Assembly (NCBI GenBank): GCA_016288155.1
Contig: JAEEYP010000063.1
Location: 1 to 64,000, forward strand
Length of the DNA stretch: 64,000 nucleotides
DNA from: Clostridiales bacterium
GTDB taxonomy: Bacteria; Bacillota; Clostridia; Oscillospirales; CAG-272
Direction of reading: 5' to 3'
The notes under the pieces were generated by a model that worked only from the letters and a program-made list of their open reading frames with translations, did not search any database and was not told the origin of the DNA. Numbering within the stretch: the first letter of the stretch is position 1; each line of letters begins with the position of its first letter. A program made the translations under genes and the position numbers. This document shows, piece after piece, positions 52,621-60,830 of the stretch.

Positions 52621-54285
52621 TTGAATAACGGCGAAAGCAAACCGACCGCGCCGAAGGTCAAAAACAGCACGAAGCTGTTCTTCTCCGGCGTGATCATTCT
52701 GACGATCTCCAATCTCATCATCAAGGCGATCGGGCTCCTTTTCAAGATCCCGATGAACTATATCGTCGGTGATACGGGGATGGGATACTATTCCCACGCG
52801 TATACGCTGTATACTTGTTTTTTCATGATCGCCACGAACGGTCTTCCCGTCGCGTTGGCGATGATGCTTTCGGAAAGTCGTTCCAAGCGTCAGCTCAAGA
52901 ACGCGAAACGGATCTTCCGCGTCGCGCTTTTGCTGTTTTTAGCCGTCGGACTCATCGGGATGCTCATCATGATCTTCGGCGCCCGTCCGTATGCGAGATA
53001 CGGCCTGAAGGCGGAGTCCACCGTCTACTGCATCATCGCCATAGCGCCGACGCTGTTCTTTATCACGATCTCCAGCGCGTACCGCGGGTATTTCCAGGGA
53101 TATCAGCAGATGTTGCCTACGGCGGTCTCTCAGATGATCGAGGCGGTATGCAAACTGCTTCTCGGTATTTTCTTTGCCCGCTATGCGCTGGCACAGGGGT
53201 ATGAGATCCATATCGTGGCCGCGTACGCCGCCATCGGCCTGACAGTCGGGGCGGGACTCGGAATGATATTCCTTACGTTTTATAAGCTCCTGTTCCGTGA
53301 GGCAAAATACAACGAGGAGTTCGTGGCGGAGGAAGGGGAAACGGACGAAACGGAACCGGCGGGGAAGATCCTGCGCCGACTTGCCGTGATCGCCATCCCG
53401 ATCACGATCAGTTCCTCCGTGATGAGCATCACGAATCTGCTCGACGCCGTGCTCGTCGAGCGGATCCTCCAGACGATCGGAATGACCGAGGAGGCGGCGA
53501 CGACCGTCTACGGAAATTACACCTCCCTCGCCGTCCCCATGTTCAACATGCCGCCGTACCTGATCTACCCGATCTCCTATTCCATCATTCCGCTCCTTAC
53601 CCTGGCGCGCTCATCGGGAGATCATCCGCGCGCCAACCGTATCATGGAGTCGTCGCTGCGCGTCGCCGTTCTGATCGGTCTCCCGTGCGCGCTCGGACTG
53701 TCCGTTCTGTCCCAGCCGATCCTTTCCATGCTGTACAAGGCGGAATCCGTCGAGATGGCGTGGCCGCTGCTCTCCCTTCTTGCGCCGTCCACGTTCTTTG
53801 TGTGCATGCTGTCCGTCACGAACGCGATCCTGCAGGCGTGCGGTTATGAGAGGATGCCGCTCTATTCCATGCTTGTCGGCGCGGCGGTCAAGCTGGTTTC
53901 CAACTATATTCTTCTCCATATCATAGGTATGTACGGTACCCCGATCAGCACGTTCCTCTGCTATCTGACCGCCACGGGGATGAATATATACTTTGTTGCC
54001 AAACGGGTCGGCGTCATGCCGAATATGGGGCGCGTTTTCGGGCGTCCGCTCGTCGCCGGCATCTGCTGTGCCGCGGCGGCGTTCGGCGCACAAACGGTAC
54101 TCACCTCCGTCATCGGTCTATCCGGCAGGATCCCGACGCTGCTTTCGATCGCTGCGGCGGCCGTCATATACGCACTGATGGTATTTCTCATCCGCGCCGT
54201 CACGGCGGATGATATCCGCTTGATCCCGAAGGGGGAGAAGATCCTGTCCGTACTCAAAAAGATCCGCCTCGTGCGGGAAGCGTAA
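52621..54285 (+). CDS. SpoVB/YabM-type polysaccharide flippase
   Basis: 554 residues with about 14 membrane segments in the MATE-like/oligosaccharide flippase fold (for example KIPMNYIVGDTGMGYYSHAY and IPITISSSVMSITNLLDAVL, each a family region). These proteins move lipid-linked wall precursors; SpoVB acts in spore cortex synthesis, and YabM occupies this position before mazG in B. subtilis. The start is TTG (52621) with GGGAGG 7 nt upstream. I cannot decide between SpoVB, YabM and MurJ function. Confidence 0.9.
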   Translation: MNNGESKPTAPKVKNSTKLFFSGVIILTISNLIIKAIGLLFKIPMNYIVGDTGMGYYSHAYTLYTCFFMIATNGLPVALAMMLSESRSKRQLKNAKRIFRVALLLFLAVGLIGMLIMIFGARPYARYGLKAESTVYCIIAIAPTLFFITISSAYRGYFQGYQQMLPTAVSQMIEAVCKLLLGIFFARYALAQGYEIHIVAAYAAIGLTVGAGLGMIFLTFYKLLFREAKYNEEFVAEEGETDETEPAGKILRRLAVIAIPITISSSVMSITNLLDAVLVERILQTIGMTEEAATTVYGNYTSLAVPMFNMPPYLIYPISYSIIPLLTLARSSGDHPRANRIMESSLRVAVLIGLPCALGLSVLSQPILSMLYKAESVEMAWPLLSLLAPSTFFVCMLSVTNAILQACGYERMPLYSMLVGAAVKLVSNYILLHIIGMYGTPISTFLCYLTATGMNIYFVAKRVGVMPNMGRVFGRPLVAGICCAAAAFGAQTVLTSVIGLSGRIPTLLSIAAAAVIYALMVFLIRAVTADDIRLIPKGEKILSVLKKIRLVREA

Positions 54286-54296
54286 GGAGGAAACAC

Positions 54297-55133
54297 GTGA
54301 TTTCCGAAGAAGCCGCTGCACTTTTGCGTGAGGAGAAGTATGATTTTACCGCTCTCGTGCGGATCATGGCGCTGCTCCGCTCGGAGGACGGGTGTCCGTG
54401 GGATCGGCTCCAGACGCACGCTTCCATCCGCTCCAACCTGATCGAGGAGACCTATGAAGTCGTCGAGGCGATCGACAAGGAGGACGCGCCGCTCCTTTGC
54501 GAGGAACTCGGCGATCTGCTTCTGCAGGTCGTGTTTCACGCGCGCATGTCGGAGGAAGCCGGAGATTTCAGCATCGACGACGTCATCTCCGGCGTTTGTC
54601 TCAAATTGATCCGCCGTCATCCGCATATTTTCGCTTCCGCGCAGGCAGACGGTGCGGAGGCGGTGCTTGAAGCGTGGGAAAAGATCAAAACGGAAGAAAA
54701 GCAGCGCAGAGGGACGGCAGGGTCTCTCGCGGCGATCCCGCCGTCACTCCCGGCGCTCATGCGCGCGCAGAAATGCGTCAAGAAAGCGGCGCAGGCAGGG
54801 ATCGGTGAAAGTACGGAAACGCTTGTCGGCGCCTGCGCGGAACAAGCGGACAAGCTTTACGCCGCGGTGCGCGCGGGTGATACAGAGGACGCCGCCCGAC
54901 GGATCGGAGAGATGGTATTCTGCGCCGCCGCCGCCGCACAGAGCATGGGACTGGACTGCGAGGAGATCCTTTCTCACCGCTGTGAATCCTTCATACGTAC
55001 GGTTTCCGATGAAGAGAAAAATAGGGGCGATTTTTCCGCGTTGACGGATGAATCGCGCGCCGAGATCGCAAATTACGCATTTCTGTTGAAAAACTCGGAG
55101 AATATGTCGTATAAAATCCCGGAAAACACTTGA
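54297..55133 (+). CDS. mazG: Nucleoside triphosphate pyrophosphohydrolase MazG (YabN)
   Basis: 278 residues. The N-terminal MazG domain has WDRLQTHASIRSNLIEETYE with the EExxE and EELGD metal ligands; it hydrolyses NTPs to NMP and PPi. The second MazG-like repeat (from about 170) keeps the fold signs but lacks the EExxE ligands, so it is probably non-catalytic. The B. subtilis YabN also has an N-terminal methylase-like domain, which is missing here. Start GTG, AAGGAGG 6 nt upstream. Confidence 0.94.
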   Translation: MISEEAAALLREEKYDFTALVRIMALLRSEDGCPWDRLQTHASIRSNLIEETYEVVEAIDKEDAPLLCEELGDLLLQVVFHARMSEEAGDFSIDDVISGVCLKLIRRHPHIFASAQADGAEAVLEAWEKIKTEEKQRRGTAGSLAAIPPSLPALMRAQKCVKKAAQAGIGESTETLVGACAEQADKLYAAVRAGDTEDAARRIGEMVFCAAAAAQSMGLDCEEILSHRCESFIRTVSDEEKNRGDFSALTDESRAEIANYAFLLKNSENMSYKIPENT

Positions 55134-55158
55134 TTCCTGTTCACAAAAATGGTATAAT
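55130..55158 (+). promoter_or_regulatory. Promoter of hup
   Basis: TTGATT (55130-55135), 17-nt spacer, TATAAT (55153-55158). The -35 overlaps the mazG stop codon. Confidence 0.85.
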
Positions 55159-55192
55159 AACAGTTGCACATGATTCATATATATTTCATAAT

Positions 55193-55207
55193 TGACATTA
55201 AATGTCA
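55193..55207. promoter_or_regulatory. 15-bp palindrome in the hup leader
   Basis: TGACATT-A-AATGTCA is a perfect 7+1+7 inverted repeat, 21 nt before the hup start and about 28 nt after the predicted transcription start. It could be an operator or small leader hairpin. Confidence 0.5.
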
Positions 55208-55227
55208 TAACAGAAAGGAACGCTACC

Positions 55228-55503
55228 ATGAATAAGACTCAGCTGATCGAAGTTGTTGCCCGTGAGACCGGTCTCAAGAAGAAAGAGGCGGAAGCGTCCG
55301 TCAATGCCGTTCTTGCCGCTGTTACCGACGCGCTCGTGGGCGGTGAGAAGGTTCAGATCGCCGGTTTCGGCACGTTTGACGTCAAGACGAGAGATAAGCG
55401 CATCGGCCGCAATCCTGCTACCGGCGCTTCCATCGAGATCCCGTCTGCCAAGCATCCTACCTTTACCGCGGGCAAGTCCCTGAAGGATGCGGTCAACGGC
55501 TGA
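55228..55503 (+). CDS. hup: HU-family DNA-binding protein
   Basis: 91 residues: MNKTQLIEVVARETGLKKKE at the start, then VQIAGFGTF, and the DNA-binding arm with RIGRNPATG and the intercalating proline. HU bends and compacts DNA as a homodimer. AGAAAGGA precedes the ATG. Codon use is more restricted than in neighbours, as expected for a highly expressed gene, and it has its own strong promoter and terminator inside the mazG-rqcP cluster. Confidence 0.98.
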   Translation: MNKTQLIEVVARETGLKKKEAEASVNAVLAAVTDALVGGEKVQIAGFGTFDVKTRDKRIGRNPATGASIEIPSAKHPTFTAGKSLKDAVNG

Positions 55504-55514
55504 TTCGATCCCGC

Positions 55515-55547
55515 CAGCTCCGGTGTTCCGCACTGGAGCTGTTTTTT
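55515..55547 (+). terminator. Intrinsic terminator after hup
   Basis: CAGCTCCGGTG (55515-55525) pairs with CACTGGAGCTG (55531-55541), one G-U pair, loop of 5, followed by six T. rqcP begins 13 nt later, so it depends on read-through or an unseen promoter. Confidence 0.92.
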
Positions 55548-55560
55548 CCCGGAGGCGTAT

Positions 55561-55812
55561 ATGAGACTGGACAAGTATCTGAAGGTTTCCCGCATCATCA
55601 AGCGGCGCACCGTGGCAAACGATGCGTGCGACACGGAGCACGTCGAAGTGAACGGCAAACGCGCGAAGGCTTCTTACGACGTAAAGGTCAATGACGTCAT
55701 AGCGATCACGTTCGGCGATCGTACGCTTCGATTCCGTGTTCTCAACGTGCAGGAGCACGCCGGAAAGGCTGACGCCGCGTCGCTGTATGAGGTTTTGGAC
55801 GCTGAGGAATAA
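55561..55812 (+). CDS. rqcP: RqcP, S4-domain ribosome quality-control factor (YabO)
   Basis: 83 residues of an S4 RNA-binding domain: MRLDKYLKVSRIIKRRTVAN then VEVNGKRAKASYDVK. RqcP (Hsp15-like YabO) works with RqcH to add Ala tails to stalled peptides on 50S subunits. CGGAGG precedes the ATG. Its last codons and stop overlap a candidate sigma-E promoter for yabP. Confidence 0.95.
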   Translation: MRLDKYLKVSRIIKRRTVANDACDTEHVEVNGKRAKASYDVKVNDVIAITFGDRTLRFRVLNVQEHAGKADAASLYEVLDAEE

Positions 55813-55835
55813 TTTTCCTTCCGTTTGCATAGGAT
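55807..55835 (+). promoter_or_regulatory. Candidate sigma-E promoter of yabP-yabQ
   Basis: GAATAAT (55807-55813; one mismatch to KMATATT), 14-nt spacer, CATAGGAT (55828-55835; two mismatches to CATACANT). Spacing is as expected for sigma-E, and yabP is a mother-cell gene in Bacillus. Confidence 0.45.
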
Positions 55836-55864
55836 AGTGTATCTTATGCTGCGGAGGGAAGAGC

Positions 55865-56140
55865 ATGAATCAGGAAACGCCGCTGCCGCACAGCGTCTGC
55901 ATCCGGAATCGTCAGCTTGCCGAGCTCGACGGCATCCGCGAGGTCGTGAATTTTGACGAGACCGGCATTCTTCTTTTGAGTTCAGACGGCGAGTTGAGCA
56001 TTGAAGGAGAAGGGTTGCGTATCGACCGTTTTTCGGTTGAAAGCGGACACGTGACGGTCGTCGGAAAGATCAGCGCACTGTATTATACGGAACGGAAGAC
56101 AAACGGGCGGAGGTCCATTTTCTCCCGCCGATCCGAATAA
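55865..56140 (+). CDS. yabP: Sporulation protein YabP
   Basis: 91 residues of the YabP/YqfC family: SVCIRNRQLAELDGIREVVN, then DGELSIEGEGLRIDRF and VTVVGKISALYY. YabP and YabQ are mother-cell proteins needed for cortex formation. GGAGGG precedes the ATG. The C-terminus is basic. It shares fold and length with YqfC at 19980. Confidence 0.94.
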   Translation: MNQETPLPHSVCIRNRQLAELDGIREVVNFDETGILLLSSDGELSIEGEGLRIDRFSVESGHVTVVGKISALYYTERKTNGRRSIFSRRSE

Positions 56141-56146
56141 CGCGGT

Positions 56147-56782
56147 ATGCCGCTTTCCACTGAGGAGCAATTCGGCTCGCTGCTGCAGTTTCTGTGCTTA
56201 GGCGCCGCTTGCGGCGCCGTGTATGATTGCCTCCGGATCCTGCGCGTATGTTTCGGCCTCTCTTGTTGTACCCATATCCCCGCGTCGTGGAAAGGACGCG
56301 CTCTTCCGCTCATCGGCGTGGTAGACGAACACCGTTTTCCGGCTTCCCGCCCTTTCCGGCTGTTTTTGATCGGGATCGGTGACGTTTTCTTCGCGTTGGC
56401 GGCAGGCGTTGGATTTTCCGTTTGTCTTTTTGCCGCCGGTTCCGGTGTCTTCCGGTGGTATACTCTTGCAGCCGCCGGAACGGGATTCGTTTTGTATTCT
56501 GTTTTGCCGGGACGCGTTGTGATGCTTTTTACGGAGAGCGCCGCATATCTATTGCGCGTAGTCGGTCGGTATTGCCTATGGCTGATCCTTTTCCCTCTGC
56601 GGTGTACCGCGCGTTTTTGTGTGCGTGCCGGATACTGGATACGACGGCGGTGTATGCTCCCGCTTCGTGCGTATCTGACTCGTATGCGGCGCGTTGCGTA
56701 TACCCACCGGGAAAAGCGGCATCTCATTCTCGCTGTACAATCTTTCGGAAAGGAGCTTATCGATGAACAGTTGGAAAAATAG
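56147..56782 (+). CDS. yabQ: Spore cortex biosynthesis protein YabQ
   Basis: 211 residues with four predicted membrane segments: EQFGSLLQFLCLGAACGAVYD starts the first, and LFLIGIGDVFFALAAGV and WLILFPLRCTARF follow. The GxxxGxxYDxxR pattern after the first helix is typical of YabQ, which is needed for spore cortex synthesis. The end overlaps divIC by 20 nt. The sequence is unusually rich in Cys and Arg. Confidence 0.92.
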   Translation: MPLSTEEQFGSLLQFLCLGAACGAVYDCLRILRVCFGLSCCTHIPASWKGRALPLIGVVDEHRFPASRPFRLFLIGIGDVFFALAAGVGFSVCLFAAGSGVFRWYTLAAAGTGFVLYSVLPGRVVMLFTESAAYLLRVVGRYCLWLILFPLRCTARFCVRAGYWIRRRCMLPLRAYLTRMRRVAYTHREKRHLILAVQSFGKELIDEQLEK

Positions 56783-57044
56783 CGTGATGTTCCGCGCCAC
56801 GCTGCTCATTCTCGTGCTCTTTTCCATCATTATGATCGTGCATCTCCAACTCGAATACAATTCTTTGCGGGCGAAACGCGATGCGCTCGAAGCGCAGGTG
56901 TCCGCTGCGGAGGATCGTGTCGAAGCGCTGAACAGCGCCCTTGAAACGCCGTTTGACGACGAATATATCATCCGGGTCGCGCGGGAAAAACTGAATCTGC
57001 GTCTTCCGGAGGAAATCGTCTTCTACAACGATTTGAATCATTGA
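56763..57044 (+). CDS. divIC: Septum formation initiator DivIC/FtsB
   Basis: 93 residues: one membrane helix (ATLLILVLFSIIMIVHL) and an extracytoplasmic coiled coil (LEYNSLRAKRDALEAQVSAAE), ending with the DEYIIRVAREKLNLRLPEEIVF motif of the family. It works with DivIB/FtsQ and FtsL in the divisome. AAAGGAG inside the yabQ end precedes the ATG. The order yabP-yabQ-divIC matches B. subtilis. Confidence 0.94.
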   Translation: MNSWKNSVMFRATLLILVLFSIIMIVHLQLEYNSLRAKRDALEAQVSAAEDRVEALNSALETPFDDEYIIRVAREKLNLRLPEEIVFYNDLNH

Positions 57045-57049
57045 GCTTT

Positions 57050-57078
57050 CTGCCGCATCGTGTTTTCGCATGCGGCAG
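57050..57078. terminator. Hairpin after divIC
   Basis: CTGCCGCAT (57050-57058) and ATGCGGCAG (57070-57078) pair perfectly across an 11-nt loop, followed by TATTTATA. It may weakly terminate before trxB, which starts 17 nt later. Confidence 0.5.
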
Positions 57079-57095
57079 TATTTATAGGTGACGGC

Positions 57096-58019
57096 ATGTC
57101 CATTGAACTTGGAATTATCGGCGGCGGTCCCGCTGGTCTGACCGCTTCCGTCTATGCTTGCCGCGCCGGGTACCGACCCGTATTGTGGGAGGGTTCCTCG
57201 TGCGGCGGACAAATGCTTCTGACGCCGGAGATAGAGAATTATCCCGGCGTTTCTTCCGTTACCGGCATGGATCTTGCGGATGCCATGACGGCGCAGGCGG
57301 AAGCGCTAGGCGTCGATATCCGTTATGACGCCGTCCGTTCCGTCCGGCTTGCGGACGGGTCGTTCCGTCTCAGTTTCGATGGGACGGAGGATGTTTTGTG
57401 CCGCGCTCTTGTGATCGCGTCGGGAGCGAGTCACAGATCGCTCGGCGTACCGGGAGAGGAAGAATTCCGCGGACGCGGCGTGTCGTACTGTGCCGTATGC
57501 GACGGTCGTTTTTTCTCAGGCAAGGACGTTGCCGTCGTCGGCGGCGGCAATACCGCGCTGGGCGACGCGATGTATCTTTCAAGGATCTGCCGCAGCGTGA
57601 CGGTCGTCCATAGACGGGATGCTTTCCGCGCCGACAAGATCCTGGTCGAGCGAGCCGCGGCGGCGGAGAATATCCGCTTCGTTCTCTCAGCCAACGTGGA
57701 AGCCGTTCTCGGAACAGGGCGCGTTGAGGCGCTGCGTCTTCGGCCCGCTGCCGGATCCTCTGCGGAGAAACCGTGGGAGATATCGGCAAGCGCCGTTTTC
57801 ATCGCTGTCGGAAACGCGCCGCAATCCGGATTTCTTTCCGGGATCCCGGAGCTTGTTCTTGCGGACGGGTACGTGCCGACGGATGAGCGATGCAGGACGT
57901 CTGTACCCGGTCTGTTCGCGGCAGGCGATATCCGCGTCAAGTCACTGCGGCAGATCGCTACAGCCGTTTCAGACGGTGCCGTCGCCGGTACGGAGGCTGC
58001 CGCATATCTCGGCGGGTGA
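57096..58019 (+). CDS. trxB: Thioredoxin reductase-like flavoprotein
   Basis: 307 residues: FAD-binding GIIGGGPAGLTASVYACRAG, redox pair CAVC in SYCAVCDGRFF near residue 134, NAD(P)H-binding VVGGGNTALGDAMYLS and a C-terminal GLFAAGDIRVKSLRQIATA. It reduces thioredoxin or a similar dithiol protein. The ATG at 57096 has AGGTGA upstream. No thioredoxin gene is adjacent. In B. subtilis spoIIE lies in this area downstream of divIC. Confidence 0.94.
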   Translation: MSIELGIIGGGPAGLTASVYACRAGYRPVLWEGSSCGGQMLLTPEIENYPGVSSVTGMDLADAMTAQAEALGVDIRYDAVRSVRLADGSFRLSFDGTEDVLCRALVIASGASHRSLGVPGEEEFRGRGVSYCAVCDGRFFSGKDVAVVGGGNTALGDAMYLSRICRSVTVVHRRDAFRADKILVERAAAAENIRFVLSANVEAVLGTGRVEALRLRPAAGSSAEKPWEISASAVFIAVGNAPQSGFLSGIPELVLADGYVPTDERCRTSVPGLFAAGDIRVKSLRQIATAVSDGAVAGTEAAAYLGG

Positions 58020-58070
58020 GCGCGTTATTTCAATCCATTCGCTGCAGTCATAAACGGGGTGAATCAAAAC

Positions 58071-59477
58071 ATGTCCAAAAAGTTTTCCCTTATTCTCTTT
58101 GTGCTTCTCTTTCTTCTTGCCGGTATGACGGCTCTTTCTTTGTGGCTGTACTGCGAATACGAGAGCCCGGAGGAGATCGCCGCTTACGCGGATGCGAGCC
58201 GTCTCGCGCAGGCGCTTTCCGACGCGCGGCAGGAGAATTCCAATCTTAGTGCGGAACGTTCCCGTTTGACTGAGCTTTTGATCAATGTGCAGAATGAACT
58301 GAAGGATACGCAAGCCAAAATCGAAGAGTTAGAACATAAAGTCACCGTGCTGATCCGCGAGGGGAACGCGTCGGACGAGTATCAGCAGATCCTGCTCGAT
58401 GAGATCGAATCGCTGCGGCGGGAAGCGGAAACGTCTGCCGCCGAGATCGCTTCACTGAACGAGCTGATCGAAAATTACGAAAACATCACAACGCTGAATT
58501 TCGGCTATCAGGCTCAGAAGATCAGTGATCTCCTTTTGAAACTCGCCGAGCCGAACCGTCCCACGCGAACCGTCGTTACCGAGAATACGGATGACGTCAC
58601 CGGCGAGATCGTTACCACTGAAACGGAAGTTTCCGCGAACATTTCCTTTTACTACCGGGATATTACGACGGGGTACACGCTTTCTTACAATTCTGACGAC
58701 GTGATGTATTCCGCCAGTCTCATCAAGGCGCCGTACATTTATTCTTTGCTTCAGACGGTCGCCGATTTTGAGGATCGGAAGATGCACTTTGACGCCCATG
58801 GCGATCCTCTCTACGACGAAGAAGGAAATCCGCTCTTTTCCGGACAGCATCCGAACCTGGACGCGAACGGGAACATTGTCTACGGTGCCGGAGAAGAGAA
58901 GTACGATCTCAGCAGGATCTGGACCTTTAATAAAAAGAAGATGACGGTGGAGGGCTCCGGCGTCCTCGCTGAGGCGGAGGACGGTCTGCAGCTCACCTAT
59001 CTGGAACTCGTGCAGTACGCGATCCTGTACAGCGACAACATCGCGTTCGCACAACTCAGAGAAATGTTCGGGTATTCGGAGTTTTATACCATTGTCCGCG
59101 CTCTCGGCGTACGCGGCACCTCCAGCGGGTTCATGCGTCTTTCCGCCGCGGACTGCGGGAAGTTCCTTGAGGCGATGTATACCTTTATGGAGGAGAACGA
59201 AAAGTACGGTTCCGTTCTCAAGGATGCAATGCTCCGTTCTACGCACAACGTCCTCATCCCGTACAGCGTGTCGCCGCTCCCCTGTGCCCACAAATACGGA
59301 TGGGACGAGGCTTCCTATCACGATATGGCGATCGTCTATGACGAGCATCCCTATATACTCGTCATCATGACGGATCTGGATCAGGGCGGCAGCGAAGTGA
59401 ACGGCTATATCCGGGACGTAGTGCGGATGATCCATGACATCCACCGCACGTTTTACGCGTCCGGCGCGAGTTCATAA
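58071..59477 (+). CDS. Membrane-anchored beta-lactamase-fold serine hydrolase
   Basis: 468 residues: an N-terminal membrane helix (LILFVLLFLLAGMTALSLWL), a coiled coil (about 45-140), a Thr/Glu-rich stretch, and a class A beta-lactamase-like domain with SLIK (SxxK, near residue 215), SDN in YSDNIAF near 320 and HKYG (KTG-like, near 407). The domain also holds a DxxGxPLYDEEGNPLF-type insertion. It could be a D,D-peptidase, an esterase or a beta-lactamase. The ATG at 58071 has GGGGTGA 9 nt upstream. The extracytoplasmic coiled coil suggests interaction with another envelope protein (inference). Confidence 0.85.
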   Translation: MSKKFSLILFVLLFLLAGMTALSLWLYCEYESPEEIAAYADASRLAQALSDARQENSNLSAERSRLTELLINVQNELKDTQAKIEELEHKVTVLIREGNASDEYQQILLDEIESLRREAETSAAEIASLNELIENYENITTLNFGYQAQKISDLLLKLAEPNRPTRTVVTENTDDVTGEIVTTETEVSANISFYYRDITTGYTLSYNSDDVMYSASLIKAPYIYSLLQTVADFEDRKMHFDAHGDPLYDEEGNPLFSGQHPNLDANGNIVYGAGEEKYDLSRIWTFNKKKMTVEGSGVLAEAEDGLQLTYLELVQYAILYSDNIAFAQLREMFGYSEFYTIVRALGVRGTSSGFMRLSAADCGKFLEAMYTFMEENEKYGSVLKDAMLRSTHNVLIPYSVSPLPCAHKYGWDEASYHDMAIVYDEHPYILVIMTDLDQGGSEVNGYIRDVVRMIHDIHRTFYASGASS

Positions 59478-59506
59478 AAAATTCACCGGGAATCATCGGC
59501 AGGCTA

Positions 59507-59535
59507 TTGCAATTTCAGCGCCGTTATTATATAAT
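59507..59535 (+). promoter_or_regulatory. Promoter of the Gfo/Idh/MocA gene
   Basis: TTGCAA (59507-59512), 17-nt spacer, TATAAT (59530-59535), 41 nt before the start. Confidence 0.85.
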
Positions 59536-59576
59536 TTTAGAGGTCAAAGGAAATCTGAAAATTTCAGGAGGGTATT

Positions 59577-60743
59577 ATGGATCAGCTCAGATTCGGCATT
59601 GTCGGCATCGGCAACATGGGCAGCGGTCATCTGAACGACCTTTATCACAAGAAGGTTCCGAACGCCGTCTTGACCGCCGTTTGTGATTTGAAGGACGACC
59701 GTCTTGCGTGGGCGAAATCGGTCTGCGGCGATGAGGTCGCGTATTACAAGGATTATAAGGAAATGCTTGCGAGCGGCAAGATCGATGCCGTCATCATCGC
59801 TACGCCGCATTATCTGCATCCCGTCATCGGCATCGATGCGTTCCGCGCCGGTCTCAACGTGCTGAGCGAGAAGCCGGTGGGCGTCTACACGAAGAAGATC
59901 GAGGAACTTATGCAGGTCGCGCGCGAGAGCGGAAAAACGTTCGGTTTGATGTTCAACCAGCGCACGAACCCCGCGTATCAGAAGATGCGCGAGATCGTGC
60001 AGTCCGGTCAGCTCGGCGCGCTGAAGAGATGCGTGTGGATCATCACCAGCTGGTACCGTACGCAGGCGTACTATAACAGCGGCGGATGGCGTGCGACGTG
60101 GGCCGGCGAAGGCGGCGGCGTGCTGATCAATCAGTGCCCGCATCAGCTCGATCTTTGGCAGTGGATTTTCGGTATGCCGAACAAGATCCAGGCTTTCTGC
60201 TCTTTCGGTAAGTATCATGATATCGAAGTGGAAGACGAAGTCACCGCCTATGCCGAGTATCCGAACGGCGCGACCGGCGTTTTCATCACGACGACCGGTG
60301 AATGCCCCGGGACGAACCGTCTGGAGATTTCCGGCTCCAAGGGGAAGCTTGTGTTCGAGAACGGCAAGCTGAAATACACGGCGCTTTCCATGGACGACCG
60401 CGAATACTGCTACGCAAGCCAGAATGCGTTCAAGCAGATCGAGTGCAAGACGGAGGAGACCGTCTTTGAGAACGACGGCGAACAGCATCTCGGGATCCTC
60501 AAAAACTTCACGAATCACATCCTCAACGGAGAGCCGCTCCTCGCCCCCGGTTACGATGGGATCAAGGAGCTTTCCATTTCCAATGCAATGCTTCTCTCTA
60601 CGTGGAAGAACGCCCCGGTCTCTCTCCCGAACGACGGCTCGGAATTCTGGGACTATCTCCAGGAGAAGATCAAGACTTCCCGCGCGAAAGAGAATATCGC
60701 CGAGAAAGTTTTCGATACAGCGGGTTCCTATATGACCAAATGA
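59577..60743 (+). CDS. Gfo/Idh/MocA-family oxidoreductase
   Basis: 388 residues: Rossmann start GIVGIGNMGSGH, the EKPVG cofactor/catalytic motif near residue 98, and a C-terminal alpha/beta domain with the catalytic-region GGGVLINQCPHQLDLW. These enzymes oxidise or reduce cyclitols and sugars with NAD(P). No sugar genes are adjacent, so the substrate is open. AGGAGG precedes the ATG. Own promoter and terminator make it a single-gene unit. Confidence 0.93.
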   Translation: MDQLRFGIVGIGNMGSGHLNDLYHKKVPNAVLTAVCDLKDDRLAWAKSVCGDEVAYYKDYKEMLASGKIDAVIIATPHYLHPVIGIDAFRAGLNVLSEKPVGVYTKKIEELMQVARESGKTFGLMFNQRTNPAYQKMREIVQSGQLGALKRCVWIITSWYRTQAYYNSGGWRATWAGEGGGVLINQCPHQLDLWQWIFGMPNKIQAFCSFGKYHDIEVEDEVTAYAEYPNGATGVFITTTGECPGTNRLEISGSKGKLVFENGKLKYTALSMDDREYCYASQNAFKQIECKTEETVFENDGEQHLGILKNFTNHILNGEPLLAPGYDGIKELSISNAMLLSTWKNAPVSLPNDGSEFWDYLQEKIKTSRAKENIAEKVFDTAGSYMTK

Positions 60744-60776
60744 TCGGCACAGGATACCGACAGTACACATGAATAA

Positions 60777-60809
60777 AGAACGCCCGGAGTCGTCCGGGCG
60801 TTCTTTTTT
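60777..60809. terminator. Bidirectional terminator between the oxidoreductase and argH
   Basis: AGAACGCCCGGA (60777-60788), loop GTCG, TCCGGGCGTTCT (60793-60804) and more T to 60809. The minus-strand reading ends in UUUAUUC. Confidence 0.95.
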
Positions 60810-60830
60810 GCTGTGAAGATCGGGATACGG

